A stretch of 64,000 bases of DNA from Streptococcus australis. Lineage in GTDB: Bacteria; Bacillota; Bacilli; Lactobacillales; Streptococcaceae. The stretch spans positions 558,001 through 622,000 of the forward strand of contig NZ_LR594040.1 of NCBI RefSeq assembly GCF_901543175.1, written 5' to 3'. The notes beneath the pieces are model-generated. The model was given only the letters and a program-made list of their open reading frames with translations, did no database searches and was not told the DNA's origin. The stretch's first letter is position 1. The number at the start of each line of letters is the position of its first letter. Made by a program: the position numbers and the translations under genes. Positions 28,601 through 38,331 of the stretch are shown here, piece after piece.

Positions 28601-31600
28601 TTTACTGGTAAAAAAGAAGACCAAGAAAAGACCGTTCTCGGAACAGAAGTACCAAAAGTACGTACTGTTATTGAAAAAGAGCCAAAAATGCCGAAGACAG
28701 TCGGTTTTATCTACAGTGATGGCAGTCGTGAAAAACGTCCAGTAACTTGGTCTTCAGTTGATGTGAGCCAAGCAGGAGTTGTGACTGTTAAAGGTATGGC
28801 AGACGGACGTGAAGTTGAGGCCCGTGTCGAAGTTCTAGCAATTGCAAATGAGCTTCCAACTGTTAAACGTGTTGCTCCAGGAACAGACTTGAGCGCTGTT
28901 GACAAATACGTTTCTATTGCCGTTACGGATGGAAGCGTACAAGAATACGAAGTTGATAAGTGGGAGATTGCGGAAGCAGATAAAGCTAAACTGTCAGTTG
29001 CAGGATCACGTATTCCAATGACTGGCCAACTGGGTGGTGAGACTATTCACGCTACCCTTGTAGTAGAAGAAGGTAATCCTGCAGCACCTGTAGTACCAAA
29101 TGTGACTGTTGGTGGTGAGGAAGTCTCTGGTCTTACTACTCAAAATCCAATGCAATATCGCACTCTTGCTTACGGTGCATCCTTGCCAAAAGTAGCAGCA
29201 AGTGCTGAAAATGCGAATGTTACCGTAGTCCAAGCAAGTGCAGCAAACGGCATGCGTGCAAGCATTTATGTTCAACCAAAAGATGGTGGCCCTCTTCAAA
29301 CTTATGCGATTCAATTCCTTGAAGAAGCACCGAAAATTGACCATTTGAGCCTACAAGTAGAGCAAGCTGACGGTCTTAAAGAAGATCAAATAGTGAAATT
29401 GTCCGTACTCGCTCATTATCAAGACGGAACACAAGCAGTTTTACCAGCTGATAAAGTAAGCTTCTCTACAAGTGGTGAAGGGGAAGTTGCAGTCCGTAAA
29501 GGAATGCTTGAATTGCATAGACCGGGAGCAGTCACTCTGAAAGCGGAATATGAGGGGGCTAAAGGTCAAGTTGAACTCACTATCCAAGCCAATACTGAGA
29601 CGAAGGTTGCGCAATCCATCCGTCCAGTAAATGTAGTGACAGACTTGCATCAAGAACCTACGCTTCCATCAACAGTAACTGTTGAGTATGACAAAGGTTT
29701 CCCTAAAACTCACAAAGTCACATGGCAAGCTATTCCAAAAGAAAAACTAGACCACTATCAAACCTTTGAAGTGCTAGGTAAAGTTGAAGGCCTTGACCTT
29801 GAAGCGCGTGCTAAAGTCTCTGTAGAAGGTATCGTTTCGGTTGAAGAAGTCAGTGTGACAACACCAATCGCAGAAGCGCCACAATTACCAGAAAGTGTTC
29901 GTACCTACGATTCAAATGGTCACGTTTCATCTGCCAAGGTTGCTTGGGATGCGATTCAATCAGACCAATACGCTAAGGAAGGTGTCTTTACAGTCACTGG
30001 TCGCCTAGAAGGTACGCAATTAACTACCAAACTTCATGTTCGTGTGTCTGCTAAAACAGAGCAAGGAGCAAATATCTCTGACCAATGGACGGGTTCAGAA
30101 TTGCCACTGGCCTTTGCTTCAGACTCAAATCCAAGCGACCCTGTTTCAAACGTCAACGATAAATTGATTTCCTTTAATGACCGACCAGCCAATCGTTGGA
30201 CAAACTGGAATCGTAGTAATCCAGAAGCTTCAGTCGGTGTCCTATTCGGAGATTCAGGTATCTTGAGCAAACGTTCAATTGATAATTTAAGTGTCGGATT
30301 CCACGAAGATCATGGAGTCGGTGCACCTAAGTCTTACGTGATCGAGTATTATGTTGGTAAGACTGTTCCAACAGCTCCTAAAAATCCTAGCTTTGTAGCC
30401 AATGAAGACCATGTATTTAATGATCCAGCTAACTGGAAACCTGTTACAAATCTAAAAGCCCCTGCTCAACTCAAGGCTGGAGAAATGAATCACTTTAGCT
30501 TTGATAAAGTTGAAACCTATGCTGTTCGCATTCGCATGGTTAAAGCAGATAATAAGCGGGGAACTTCTATCACAGAAGTACAAATCTTTGCGAAACAAGT
30601 TGCGCCAGCTAAACAAGGACAGACAAGAATCCAAGTTGACGGTAAAGACTTGGCAAACTTCAACCCTGATTTGACAGACTACTACCTTGAGTCTGTAGAT
30701 GGAAAAGTTCCTACAGTAACAGCAAGTGTTAGCAACAATGGTCTCGCGACGGTTGTTCCAAGCGTTCGCGAAGGTGAGCCAGTTCGTGTCATCGCGAAAG
30801 CTGAAAATGGTGACATCCTAGGAGAATACCGTCTACACTTTACTAAGGATAAAGACTTACTTTCTCGTAAACCTCTAGTTGCGGTTAAACAAGCTCGCTT
30901 GTTGCAACTAGGTCAACCACTTGAATTGCCAATGAAGGTTCCGGTTTACTTCACAGGTAAAGAAGGCTACGAAACAAAAGACTTGGCAGTGGAATGGGAA
31001 AAAGTTCCAGCAGAAAATCTGACAAAAGCAGGTCAATTTACTGTTCGAGGCCGTGTCCTTGGTAGTGACCTCGTTGCTGAATTCTCTGTACGAGTGACAG
31101 ACAAACTAGGTGAGGCTCTTTCAGACAACCCTGACTATGATGAAAATAGTAACCAAGCCTTTGCCTCAGCAACTAATGATATTGACGACAGTTCTCATGA
31201 CCGTGTAGACTATATCAATGACAGAGATCACTCTGAAAATCGTCGTTGGACAAACTGGTCTCCAACACCATCTTCTAACCCAGAAGTATCAGCGGGTGTG
31301 ATCTTCCGTGAAAATGGTAAGATTGTAGAACGGACTGTTGCGCAAGCCAAACTTCACTTCTTTGCAGATAGCGGAACGGATGCACCATCTAAACTTGTTC
31401 TAGAACGCTATGTCGGTCCAGAGTTTGAAGTGCCAACCTACTATTCAAACTACCAAGCCTACGAATCAGGCCATCCATTCAACAATCCAGATAACTGGGA
31501 AGCTGTTCCTTATCGTGCGGATAAAGACATTGAAGCTGGTGATGAAATTAACGTAACATTTAAAGCCGTGAAAGCCAAAGCCATGAGATGGCGTATGGAG

Positions 31601-33169
31601 CGCAAGGCTGATAAGAAGGGTGTTGCAATGATTGAGATGACCTTCCTTGCACCAAGCGAATTGCCTCAAGAAAGCACTCAATCGAAGATTCTTGTAGATG
31701 GAAAAGAACTTGCTGATTTCGCTGAAAACCGTCAAGATTATCAAATCACCTATAAAGGTCAACGTCCAAAAGTCTCAGTCGAAGAAAGCAATCAAGTAGC
31801 TTCAACTGTAGTAGATAGTAGCGATGATAGCCTTCCAGTACTTGTTCGCCTCGTTTCAGAAAGTGGAAAACAAGTCAAGGAATATCGTATCCAACTAGTC
31901 AAGGAAGAACCAGTTTCTGAGAAAACAACCCCTGCTATTCAAGAAGAAAATCCAAGTCTTGAGGTTGTCGAAAAAGAACTTGCCTTCCAGACTGTTGAAA
32001 AAGAAGATTCAAGTCTATATGTAGGAGAAAGCCGTGTAGAACAAGAAGGACAAGTTGGTAAGGAACGCATTCTTACATCTGTAAGTCCAGACGGAACTCG
32101 TGAAGAGAAACTCCGTGAAGTGCTTCAGGCTCCTGTTGACCGGGTTCTTCTTGTTGGAACTAAACATGGTACGGTTCAACCACTTGATGGCAATGCAAGT
32201 TTAGTGCATGAAAAACCAGAGCTTCTGGTGGAAGAAGAGGCAATTGATTTCAAAGTTCAAGAACGTAAGACTGATAAACTTTATGTGGGGGAAAGTCGTG
32301 TTCTTCAAGAAGGTAAAAAAGGTGTGCGTGTTCATCTTATCGAAGTGGAGAACGGGAAACGCACCCTAAAGGAAACCTTTGATAAGGTAGCATCGCAAGA
32401 TCGTATCGTGGAAGTTGGAACCAAGCGAGGTACAGCCCAACCACTTGATGGTGTCAGAGATTTAGTTCATCATAAACCAGAACTACTAGTAGAAGAAAAA
32501 GAAGTTGATTTCCAAGTTCAAGAACGTAAGACTGGTAAACTTTATGTGGGTGAAAGTCGTGTTCTCCAAGAAGGTCAAAAAGGTGTGCGTGTTCATCTAG
32601 TAGAAGTCGAAAACGGTAAGCGTACATTGAAAGAAACTTTTGATAAGATAGTTGCGCAAGATCGTGTCGTGGAAGTTGGAACCAAGGGAGGTACGGCTCA
32701 ACCACTTGATGGTATCAGAGATTTAGTTCATCGCAAACCAGAACTACTAGTAGAAGAAAAGGAAGTTGATTTCCAAGTTCAAGAACGTAAGAATGATACA
32801 CTTCCAGCAGGGCAAACTCGTGTAATCCAAGAAGGTCAAAAGGGTGTTCGTATCCATCTAGTAGAAGTCGAAAATGGTAAGCGTACACTGAAAGAAACCT
32901 TTGATAAGATAGTAGCACAAGATCGTATCGTGGAAGTTGGAACTGCTGTAGTGCAAGGAGAACCAAATCCACAAGTTTCTGTCAAGCCAGATGCGCACCA
33001 ACTGGCTCAAACGGGAGCGCGCTCTCAAGAAGAAAAAGCGACACAAACTGAAAAAGATCACCTTCCAAATACAGGAAGTGAGTCTCAGATGTCAGCTTTA
33101 GCAGCAGGATTGGCTCTCTTGGGCTTAGGTGCAGGCCTTGCAGCTACTACTCGCAAAAAAGAAGATTAA
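25667..33169 (+). CDS. bgaA: LPXTG-anchored surface beta-galactosidase BgaA
   Basis: The 2500-residue wall-anchored exo-beta-galactosidase removes terminal galactose from host glycans and can act as an adhesin. It has a YSIRKFAVGACSVMIG signal peptide, GH2 sugar-binding and immunoglobulin-like domains (about 145-430) and a GH2 barrel with acid/base E564 (SIGNEIGEA) and nucleophile E645 (YGSETSS). Bacterial Ig-like domains follow, then two CBM71-like galactose-binding modules (about 1465-1645 and 1820-2005, each with RWTNW), four G5 domains (about 2100-2430) and LPNTG plus TM and KKED. AAAGGAGG precedes ATG 25667. A cre-like site suggests CcpA control. It is longer than the roughly 2230 residues I recall for pneumococcus. 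Confidence 0.95.
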   Translation: MEKGHWNRKRVYSIRKFAVGACSVMIGTCAVLFGGSVVGESSVFADETPIAHTVEQAKEESPAVEEKQDQAVAEKNEAASVEQSQAAAIEASKPEVKEDEAITPKEEKASSKPEENDPKVESQASSQEKPIKEEVKAATNEEVNQMIEDRKVNFNQNWHFKLNANSKEAVKPDADVSTWQKLDLPHDWSIFNDFDHQSPAQNEGGQLNGGEAWYRKTFKLDEKDLKKNVRVTFDGVYMDSQVYVNGQLVGHYPNGYNQFSYDITKYLHKDGRENVIAVHAVNKQPSSRWYSGSGIYRDVTMQVTDKVHVEKNGTTILTPKLEQQQHGKVETHVTSKIVNTDDKDHELVAEYQIVERGGQAVTGLVRTASRTLKAHESTSLDAILEVEKPKLWTVLNDKPALYELITRVYRDGQLVDAKKDLFGYRYYHWTPNEGFSLNGERIKFHGVSLHHDHGALGAEENYKAEYRRLKQMKEMGVNSIRTTHNPASEQTLQIAAELGLLVQEEAFDTWYGGKKPYDYGRFFEKDATHPEARKGEKWSDYDLRTMVERDKNNPAVFMWSIGNEIGEANGDAHSLATVKRLVKVIKDVDTTRYVTMGADKFRFGNGSGGHEKIAEELDAVGFNYSEDNYKKLRAKHPNWLIYGSETSSATRTRGSYYRPERELKHSNGPERHYEQSDYGNDRVGWGKTATDSWTFDRDNAGYAGQFIWTGTDYIGEPTPWHNQNQTPVKSSYFGIVDTAGIPKHDFYLYQSQWVSVKKKPMVHLLPHWNWEDPTLKANVADAEGKIPVRAYSNAASVELFLNGQSLGVKTFNKKQTSDGRTYQEGANAKELYLEWKVAYQPGTLEAVARDEAGKEIARDKITTAGQPAGVRLIKEEHAIAADGKDLTYIYYEIVDSQGNVVPTANNLVRFQLHGQGQLVGVDNGEQASRERYKAQPDGSWIRRAFNGKGVAIVKSTEQAGKFTLTAHSDLLKSGQVTVFTGKKEDQEKTVLGTEVPKVRTVIEKEPKMPKTVGFIYSDGSREKRPVTWSSVDVSQAGVVTVKGMADGREVEARVEVLAIANELPTVKRVAPGTDLSAVDKYVSIAVTDGSVQEYEVDKWEIAEADKAKLSVAGSRIPMTGQLGGETIHATLVVEEGNPAAPVVPNVTVGGEEVSGLTTQNPMQYRTLAYGASLPKVAASAENANVTVVQASAANGMRASIYVQPKDGGPLQTYAIQFLEEAPKIDHLSLQVEQADGLKEDQIVKLSVLAHYQDGTQAVLPADKVSFSTSGEGEVAVRKGMLELHRPGAVTLKAEYEGAKGQVELTIQANTETKVAQSIRPVNVVTDLHQEPTLPSTVTVEYDKGFPKTHKVTWQAIPKEKLDHYQTFEVLGKVEGLDLEARAKVSVEGIVSVEEVSVTTPIAEAPQLPESVRTYDSNGHVSSAKVAWDAIQSDQYAKEGVFTVTGRLEGTQLTTKLHVRVSAKTEQGANISDQWTGSELPLAFASDSNPSDPVSNVNDKLISFNDRPANRWTNWNRSNPEASVGVLFGDSGILSKRSIDNLSVGFHEDHGVGAPKSYVIEYYVGKTVPTAPKNPSFVANEDHVFNDPANWKPVTNLKAPAQLKAGEMNHFSFDKVETYAVRIRMVKADNKRGTSITEVQIFAKQVAPAKQGQTRIQVDGKDLANFNPDLTDYYLESVDGKVPTVTASVSNNGLATVVPSVREGEPVRVIAKAENGDILGEYRLHFTKDKDLLSRKPLVAVKQARLLQLGQPLELPMKVPVYFTGKEGYETKDLAVEWEKVPAENLTKAGQFTVRGRVLGSDLVAEFSVRVTDKLGEALSDNPDYDENSNQAFASATNDIDDSSHDRVDYINDRDHSENRRWTNWSPTPSSNPEVSAGVIFRENGKIVERTVAQAKLHFFADSGTDAPSKLVLERYVGPEFEVPTYYSNYQAYESGHPFNNPDNWEAVPYRADKDIEAGDEINVTFKAVKAKAMRWRMERKADKKGVAMIEMTFLAPSELPQESTQSKILVDGKELADFAENRQDYQITYKGQRPKVSVEESNQVASTVVDSSDDSLPVLVRLVSESGKQVKEYRIQLVKEEPVSEKTTPAIQEENPSLEVVEKELAFQTVEKEDSSLYVGESRVEQEGQVGKERILTSVSPDGTREEKLREVLQAPVDRVLLVGTKHGTVQPLDGNASLVHEKPELLVEEEAIDFKVQERKTDKLYVGESRVLQEGKKGVRVHLIEVENGKRTLKETFDKVASQDRIVEVGTKRGTAQPLDGVRDLVHHKPELLVEEKEVDFQVQERKTGKLYVGESRVLQEGQKGVRVHLVEVENGKRTLKETFDKIVAQDRVVEVGTKGGTAQPLDGIRDLVHRKPELLVEEKEVDFQVQERKNDTLPAGQTRVIQEGQKGVRIHLVEVENGKRTLKETFDKIVAQDRIVEVGTAVVQGEPNPQVSVKPDAHQLAQTGARSQEEKATQTEKDHLPNTGSESQMSALAAGLALLGLGAGLAATTRKKED

Positions 33170-33196
33170 GTTTAGTTACAAGCTAAACTGAACAGG

Positions 33197-33225
33197 AAAA
33201 GGCCAGAGTGACGCTCTGGTCTTTT
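33197..33225 (+). terminator. Intrinsic terminator after bgaA
   Basis: AAAAGGCCAGAG pairs with CTCTGGTCTTTTT around a short loop, with a T-run. Confidence 0.8.
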
Positions 33226-33337
33226 TCGTCTGAGTTGTAATAGTAAACAAATGTTTAAAATAGTCAATCCCATTCCAAATGGATTTTGCTCAAAATTCAT
33301 AAGGTGCCCTTTACGCTTATAAAAAGAGATGTCGTGT

Positions 33338-33366
33338 TTGAAAATAATTGATAAATATGCTACAAT
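33338..33366 (+). promoter_or_regulatory. Promoter of the secY2 operon with a ~520-nt leader
   Basis: TTGAAA (33338-33343), a 17-bp spacer and TACAAT (33361-33366) preceded by TGC (extended -10). The next credible gene starts at 33894. Between them is a possible 26-codon frame at 33417 (MKSLQLSKEHDQ...) after a GGGAGAG sequence, and two perfect hairpins: ATATTTCG/CGAAATAT (about 33733-33752) and TAGCAAAC/GTTTGCTA (33845-33869). No conserved gene was recognised in this stretch. Confidence 0.6.
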
Positions 33367-33893
33367 AGTAGGAACTGGTAATTTTTATAAATGATTTTTA
33401 GGGAGAGAAAAATCGGATGAAATCCCTTCAACTTTCGAAGGAACATGATCAGATGAGAAAGCGTAAAATCCTTAAATTTTCTCTGATGTTATCATAAAAT
33501 TTAAAAATGGGATCCTCAATCTTGTGAGGAATTTGATTGTGGAACTGATTTTTTAGATGTCAATTGTGGTGACAAAATTGACATACTTATAAAAATTTTA
33601 AGGATTAAGTAAATCCGTTTATGCATTTGATAATGTTCGAATAGAAGAAATGGAAGAACAGGTGTTCTCACATGAAAATATTCAAGGATAGAAGAGAAGC
33701 TCCAAGTAGATTTACACTCATGAGGTGCTCCTATATTTCGTAGGCGAAATATCATGGTAAGCCAGTTAATCCTATCTTGTCTATCAGTGGGATGAGCCTG
33801 TTTTCTTAGATTACCTTACTGTTACGATGGTGCATGAGCATTGCTAGCAAACGATCGCAAGGTTTGCTAAATATAAAGAATAAAGGATGACAG

Positions 33894-35153
33894 ATGAAAC
33901 ATTTCGGTCTTAAAAAACAAAAACGAACAAGTATTTTTTTCCGAAGAGCAATTTTTACAATTTTGGTCATCGCGATCTATTTACTTGGTCGCCATATTTT
34001 ACTTCCAGGATACAATGGCAACACAGGTTTTTCACAAATAAGTGAGCAAAACCCCTTGGCCTATTTATATTCCTTAGCAGGAGTAGATGTCTCTCGGATT
34101 TCCATGTTTTCTTTAGGATTAGGTCCTTGGATTACGACCATGATTGTCTGGCAGGTTATCAATTTAAATAAAAGTTGGAATATCCAGTCCTGGTCATTGA
34201 AAAAAGCGGATTTTGTCCAAAAAATTCTCACTTTGATTTTTTCAGTGTTACAGGGGATAGCTATTATGTACACAGCTCGTTCGGAAAATGGACGCTTTTT
34301 GCTTCTTGTAGATGATTGGATTTATAATATGGCTGTACTAGCAACTGTTGTAGCAGGAAGCTTTGTTATTATCTGGTTGGCTAGTTTGAATGTTAGCAAG
34401 GGAGTAGGCGGGCAGACAATTATTATTATTTCAGGAATTCTGCTACAATTTGCTAACCAATTAGTGGTATTGATAGGACAATCTGTTTTGTCTAAAGAAG
34501 GACTGGCCTTTCTAGTAGGTGCGGCGATCTCATTTTTGATCTTGGGCTATATTGCCGTGGTCTGCGAGAGGGCTGAAATTCGTTTGCCTCTAAATCGAGT
34601 CATGTTAAGTAGTCGTTACTATGGTAAGTCTTACCTCCCTATCAAATTTCTTCCCTCAGGAGGAATGCCGATTATGTATGCCTCGAGTGTTATTATGTTG
34701 CTTCAGTTGGTATTAGACTGGTTTGGACATGGTTTTACAAAAAATTTTGGTAGTTTATTTGACTTTACAAAACCTCTAAGTTTGGCCTTTTATCTGCTAG
34801 CTATCTATCTTCTTGCAATTTTATTTGCCTATATCAACTTAGAACCAGAAGAAACAGCGAAACGTTTACAACGTCAAGGGGAATACCTAGACTATATCCA
34901 GCCTGGGAAAGCAACTTTAAAAGTTTTGAAACATTACATTTCCTTGCAGTCTAACGTAGGAGCACTCTACCTAATCGTTTTTATTGGTTTACCCTATTTC
35001 ATTAATTTCTTCCTACCTCTTCCAAATTTGCTTTTGACTATACCAAGTACATTGATCATTTTAGTCAGTATGCTCTTGCCTTTGCATGAAGAAATACGTA
35101 TCTTGAGAATTGGGACTTACTACCACAAAGAATTAGAATTTAAAGGAGAATAG
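33894..35153 (+). CDS. secY2: Accessory Sec translocase channel SecY2
   Basis: This 419-residue polytopic protein with about ten hydrophobic segments forms the dedicated membrane channel that exports the serine-rich glycoprotein with SecA2 and the Asp proteins. It is shorter and more divergent than housekeeping SecY, with family-like segments GRHILLPGYNG near TM1, LGLGPWITTMIVWQV and GVGGQTIIIISGIL. AAAGGA lies about 7 nt before ATG 33894. It heads a tight operon secY2-asp1-asp2-asp3-secA2 (gaps or overlaps of -14 to +6 bp). Confidence 0.93.
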   Translation: MKHFGLKKQKRTSIFFRRAIFTILVIAIYLLGRHILLPGYNGNTGFSQISEQNPLAYLYSLAGVDVSRISMFSLGLGPWITTMIVWQVINLNKSWNIQSWSLKKADFVQKILTLIFSVLQGIAIMYTARSENGRFLLLVDDWIYNMAVLATVVAGSFVIIWLASLNVSKGVGGQTIIIISGILLQFANQLVVLIGQSVLSKEGLAFLVGAAISFLILGYIAVVCERAEIRLPLNRVMLSSRYYGKSYLPIKFLPSGGMPIMYASSVIMLLQLVLDWFGHGFTKNFGSLFDFTKPLSLAFYLLAIYLLAILFAYINLEPEETAKRLQRQGEYLDYIQPGKATLKVLKHYISLQSNVGALYLIVFIGLPYFINFFLPLPNLLLTIPSTLIILVSMLLPLHEEIRILRIGTYYHKELEFKGE

Positions 35154-35159
35154 AGGGAT

Positions 35160-36758
35160 ATGTTTTACTTTGTACCATCTTGGTATAGACAAGATCGGAA
35201 ATGGTACTCTACCACTCTGCCTTTCTATTACGTGTCTAAAAATATGATGTTTGATGATGCGGTGAATTTGCTGCGAATGTTTCAGCAATCAGGAGAGGCA
35301 AATACCACTCTGATTTTGAACTATTCACCACATATTCGAACCTTTCTTTATCAGCAAAGAATATTGCCAGAAACTGTATGGAATCTATTTGATACTATAC
35401 AAGGCCTGACGGATGTATCTGTACGTAAAATTCGTCTAGAAGATATTAAGTGGCCTCAAGGAGTAGAATTCTTCTATACTCCTTTTATGATTGAGGTATA
35501 TTTAAATCAAGAGCACTATGCTAAAATTAACTTTTCACAAACAGGTAATTTCTTTGATATTACTTATTTTGAGGGTGGGCAGACAAATCATCAGTTAATC
35601 TTTGATGATCGTGGATTTGTTTCAAGTATCATCTATTTTGAAAATAATCAGCCTTACTACCAAGATTATTTAAATTTACAAGGTACATGGCAGTTTAGGG
35701 AATTTTTGGGCACAGAAAATCATCAAGTACTTATCAACCCTGAGGCACAGGCTACATTTGCAAAAGAAGTTTACCAAGATATTGAAGAATTGATCAATGA
35801 AAAATTAGATCAGTATCTAACTTCTACGTTAACGAAGGATGATACGATTGTGATTTCGTCAGATGTGCAGCACAATCACTTTTTCCAAAAGATTAAGAAA
35901 AATCATTATGTTATTTTGTCTTTTTTTGGAGATCGCTATCCAATCACAAACCAAGAGCAGTTGTTAACGGATTTGACAGACACGCCGTTCTTCGTTGTTG
36001 ATAGTTTAAATAAAATTGAAACGATGGCAGCTAATGTGGATCTAGAACAGTTGCCGGGCTTTTATGAGATTCCGCCTTATGATACTCATCTAAACTTAGG
36101 GCATAGTCAAAGAAAAAAAGAGTTAATTGTTTACGTCAATTACGACAATCTACCAGCAGATCAAATTCAATATGTGTTTACGACTTTGTTTGAAATGATG
36201 TTGAAAAATGAATGGATTGACTTGCTGGTTGGAACACAAAGTCAGGATTTTGGTCGAGAGGCCTATATAAAACAGGTACTAGAAAGCTATCTATCACTTA
36301 AGCCAGAATATGAACAAGATTTGATTTTTGTTGATAAAGAGAAAAGAGCGAGAGGTGAGAACCGAGTTCTTGATGATGAAGAGGAGATTGTTCGTGAACG
36401 GATTGATATTGAGACTATTCATAGCAACGTCGATTTGATTAAAGTTCTGAAGTACGTTCGTATTATACTAGATTTGGGGACTCCGGCTGATGTGTTGACT
36501 CAAATCGCTGGCATTAGTGGAGGGATCCCTCAGGTTAACTTGTATAGCTCTTCTTATGTGAAGCATGGAGAAAATGGTTGGATTCTAGAGGATATTTCAG
36601 ATTTTGAAGAGGCACTCTTATACTACCTCACAAACTTAGAACATTGGAATCAATCTCTAGTTCACTCAGTCAAGAAGATTGAACAGTACACAAGGGGTGA
36701 GATTGTCGATATGTGGAAAAATACCATAAAGGAATTAAAAGGAAATGAAAAAAATTAG
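35160..36758 (+). CDS. asp1: Accessory Sec system protein Asp1
   Basis: The 532-residue cytosolic protein begins MFYFVPSWYRQDRKWYSTTL, the family's characteristic N-terminus. Asp1 has a glycosyltransferase-like (GT-B) fold without activity and works with Asp2, Asp3 and SecA2 to deliver the glycosylated adhesin to SecY2. It starts 6 bp after secY2 and overlaps asp2 by 14 bp. Its length is close to that of other streptococcal Asp1 proteins. Confidence 0.92.
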   Translation: MFYFVPSWYRQDRKWYSTTLPFYYVSKNMMFDDAVNLLRMFQQSGEANTTLILNYSPHIRTFLYQQRILPETVWNLFDTIQGLTDVSVRKIRLEDIKWPQGVEFFYTPFMIEVYLNQEHYAKINFSQTGNFFDITYFEGGQTNHQLIFDDRGFVSSIIYFENNQPYYQDYLNLQGTWQFREFLGTENHQVLINPEAQATFAKEVYQDIEELINEKLDQYLTSTLTKDDTIVISSDVQHNHFFQKIKKNHYVILSFFGDRYPITNQEQLLTDLTDTPFFVVDSLNKIETMAANVDLEQLPGFYEIPPYDTHLNLGHSQRKKELIVYVNYDNLPADQIQYVFTTLFEMMLKNEWIDLLVGTQSQDFGREAYIKQVLESYLSLKPEYEQDLIFVDKEKRARGENRVLDDEEEIVRERIDIETIHSNVDLIKVLKYVRIILDLGTPADVLTQIAGISGGIPQVNLYSSSYVKHGENGWILEDISDFEEALLYYLTNLEHWNQSLVHSVKKIEQYTRGEIVDMWKNTIKELKGNEKN

Positions 36759-38331
36759 TGTTTTGCAAATTGCTGATGAAAATTGGCAGGAGCAATATGA
36801 AATTCCTAGTAATATAAAATGGACCTTTGTCAAACCAGAAGACATCGTTTCTTTATTGCCAGAAGATATCGGGATCTTAAATAGAGAGGCTGAGACTGAG
36901 GCGGAAAACGGAAAAAAAAAGAAGAAAAAAGTAGATAAACCGTTTGATGTCGTGTTGGTAGATACCGCTGAATATTTAGAGTATGTTACTATCTTGGATC
37001 AGAAAATTCAGGTTTACCGTCTGTTCTATCATGAGCGTTGTCGAATCACTACGAAAACATTGGAACGATTTCTTTTGCGTAAAAAGGCCGTGAAAACAAA
37101 TTTTGAAAATCCAGAGCAAATGCTACATATATTTTCACGTGGTTTTTTCTCTAAACAAAATGGAACGAAACTAAGTGTTAATCATCTAGTCGCTGCACCA
37201 TCTTTTGAAGGTCAAATCAGTTATGAAGGGACAAACTACCTTCGTTTATGTGGCCGATATGGTGAGGATTATCAGACTATCGCGACATATCAACATAATA
37301 TTTTTCTGAGTGGGGAGATGCCCTTAGATTTGTGGCCTGAGTTCAGAGTTTCAGAAGGTTGTTCGATCCGCTACGTTGTTAAAGGTTTTCCTGCTGGAAA
37401 TTCTCCCATGCAAGAATGGATTTATGATGAAACGAGTTTCGATCGGTCCCTGACGTTAGATGTAAATGATTCGTATTATTTGAGTATCAGCATTCAAGCA
37501 AAGGGACAAGGGATTGTAAAACTTGGTCCCTGCCACTATCGAGACTCCCATCTTGGTTATGGAGACTTGTTAGTCGGAGGAAAACGAATTAGCGACAAAA
37601 ATCGAGAAGAACTGATTTATTTTTTCCATCCAGGAGATTTGAAACCACCGTTGAACATCTATTTTTCAGGGTACCGTCCCGCAGAGGGATTTGAGGGATA
37701 CTGGATGATGAATAATTTGGGGTCGCCATTCTTACTGGTAGGGGATCCGCGTTCAGAGGGGGGCGCTTTCTATCTTGGATCGGAGGAGCTAGAACAAAAA
37801 CTTCTCCAAGTGGTTCATAACTGCTTAGATGAACTTGGTTTTACGACGGAACAACTGACCTTGTCAGGTTTATCAATGGGAACTTTTGGCGCCCTTTACT
37901 ATAGTTCTAAGTTGGAACCTCATGCCGTTATTGTCGGAAAACCTCTTGTTAACTTAGGAGATATGGCAGAAAATGAGTCAACTATTCGTCCGGGAGGATT
38001 TCCAACATCACTGGATTTGGTGTATCGTACAATAGGGGAGTTATCAAGCGAAGCTACAGCTCAGCTTAACGAACGTTTTTGGACGGCTTTTGAGTCAGCT
38101 GATTTTTCAAAGACTAAATTTATCATGTCCTATATGTATCAAGATGACTATGATATGTCTGCCTATCCTGATATGCTGGATGAGTTAGGACAGCGAGATT
38201 ACCGCGTCAGCGTTATCAGTAAAGGGTTGACTGGACGACACAACGATGACACAATAGGTATTGTTGAATGGTTCTTTAACCAATATAAAACACTATTAAT
38301 GAATAGTTTTGAAAGGGAGTTTAAATCGTGA
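36745..38331 (+). CDS. asp2: Accessory Sec system protein Asp2 (GlcNAc O-acetyltransferase)
   Basis: The 528-residue cytosolic protein has an alpha/beta-hydrolase-like catalytic core. The nucleophile motif LSGLSMGTFGALYYSS (GxSxG, around residue 373) and a C-terminal His in GLTGRHNDDTIG are visible. In characterised systems Asp2 acetylates GlcNAc on the adhesin and is also needed for export. An unusual Lys run (GKKKKKKVDKP, about 55-65) interrupts the N-terminal region and is encoded by a long A tract, a possible slippage point. It overlaps asp1 (14 bp) and asp3 (4 bp). Confidence 0.92.
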   Translation: MKKISVLQIADENWQEQYEIPSNIKWTFVKPEDIVSLLPEDIGILNREAETEAENGKKKKKKVDKPFDVVLVDTAEYLEYVTILDQKIQVYRLFYHERCRITTKTLERFLLRKKAVKTNFENPEQMLHIFSRGFFSKQNGTKLSVNHLVAAPSFEGQISYEGTNYLRLCGRYGEDYQTIATYQHNIFLSGEMPLDLWPEFRVSEGCSIRYVVKGFPAGNSPMQEWIYDETSFDRSLTLDVNDSYYLSISIQAKGQGIVKLGPCHYRDSHLGYGDLLVGGKRISDKNREELIYFFHPGDLKPPLNIYFSGYRPAEGFEGYWMMNNLGSPFLLVGDPRSEGGAFYLGSEELEQKLLQVVHNCLDELGFTTEQLTLSGLSMGTFGALYYSSKLEPHAVIVGKPLVNLGDMAENESTIRPGGFPTSLDLVYRTIGELSSEATAQLNERFWTAFESADFSKTKFIMSYMYQDDYDMSAYPDMLDELGQRDYRVSVISKGLTGRHNDDTIGIVEWFFNQYKTLLMNSFEREFKS

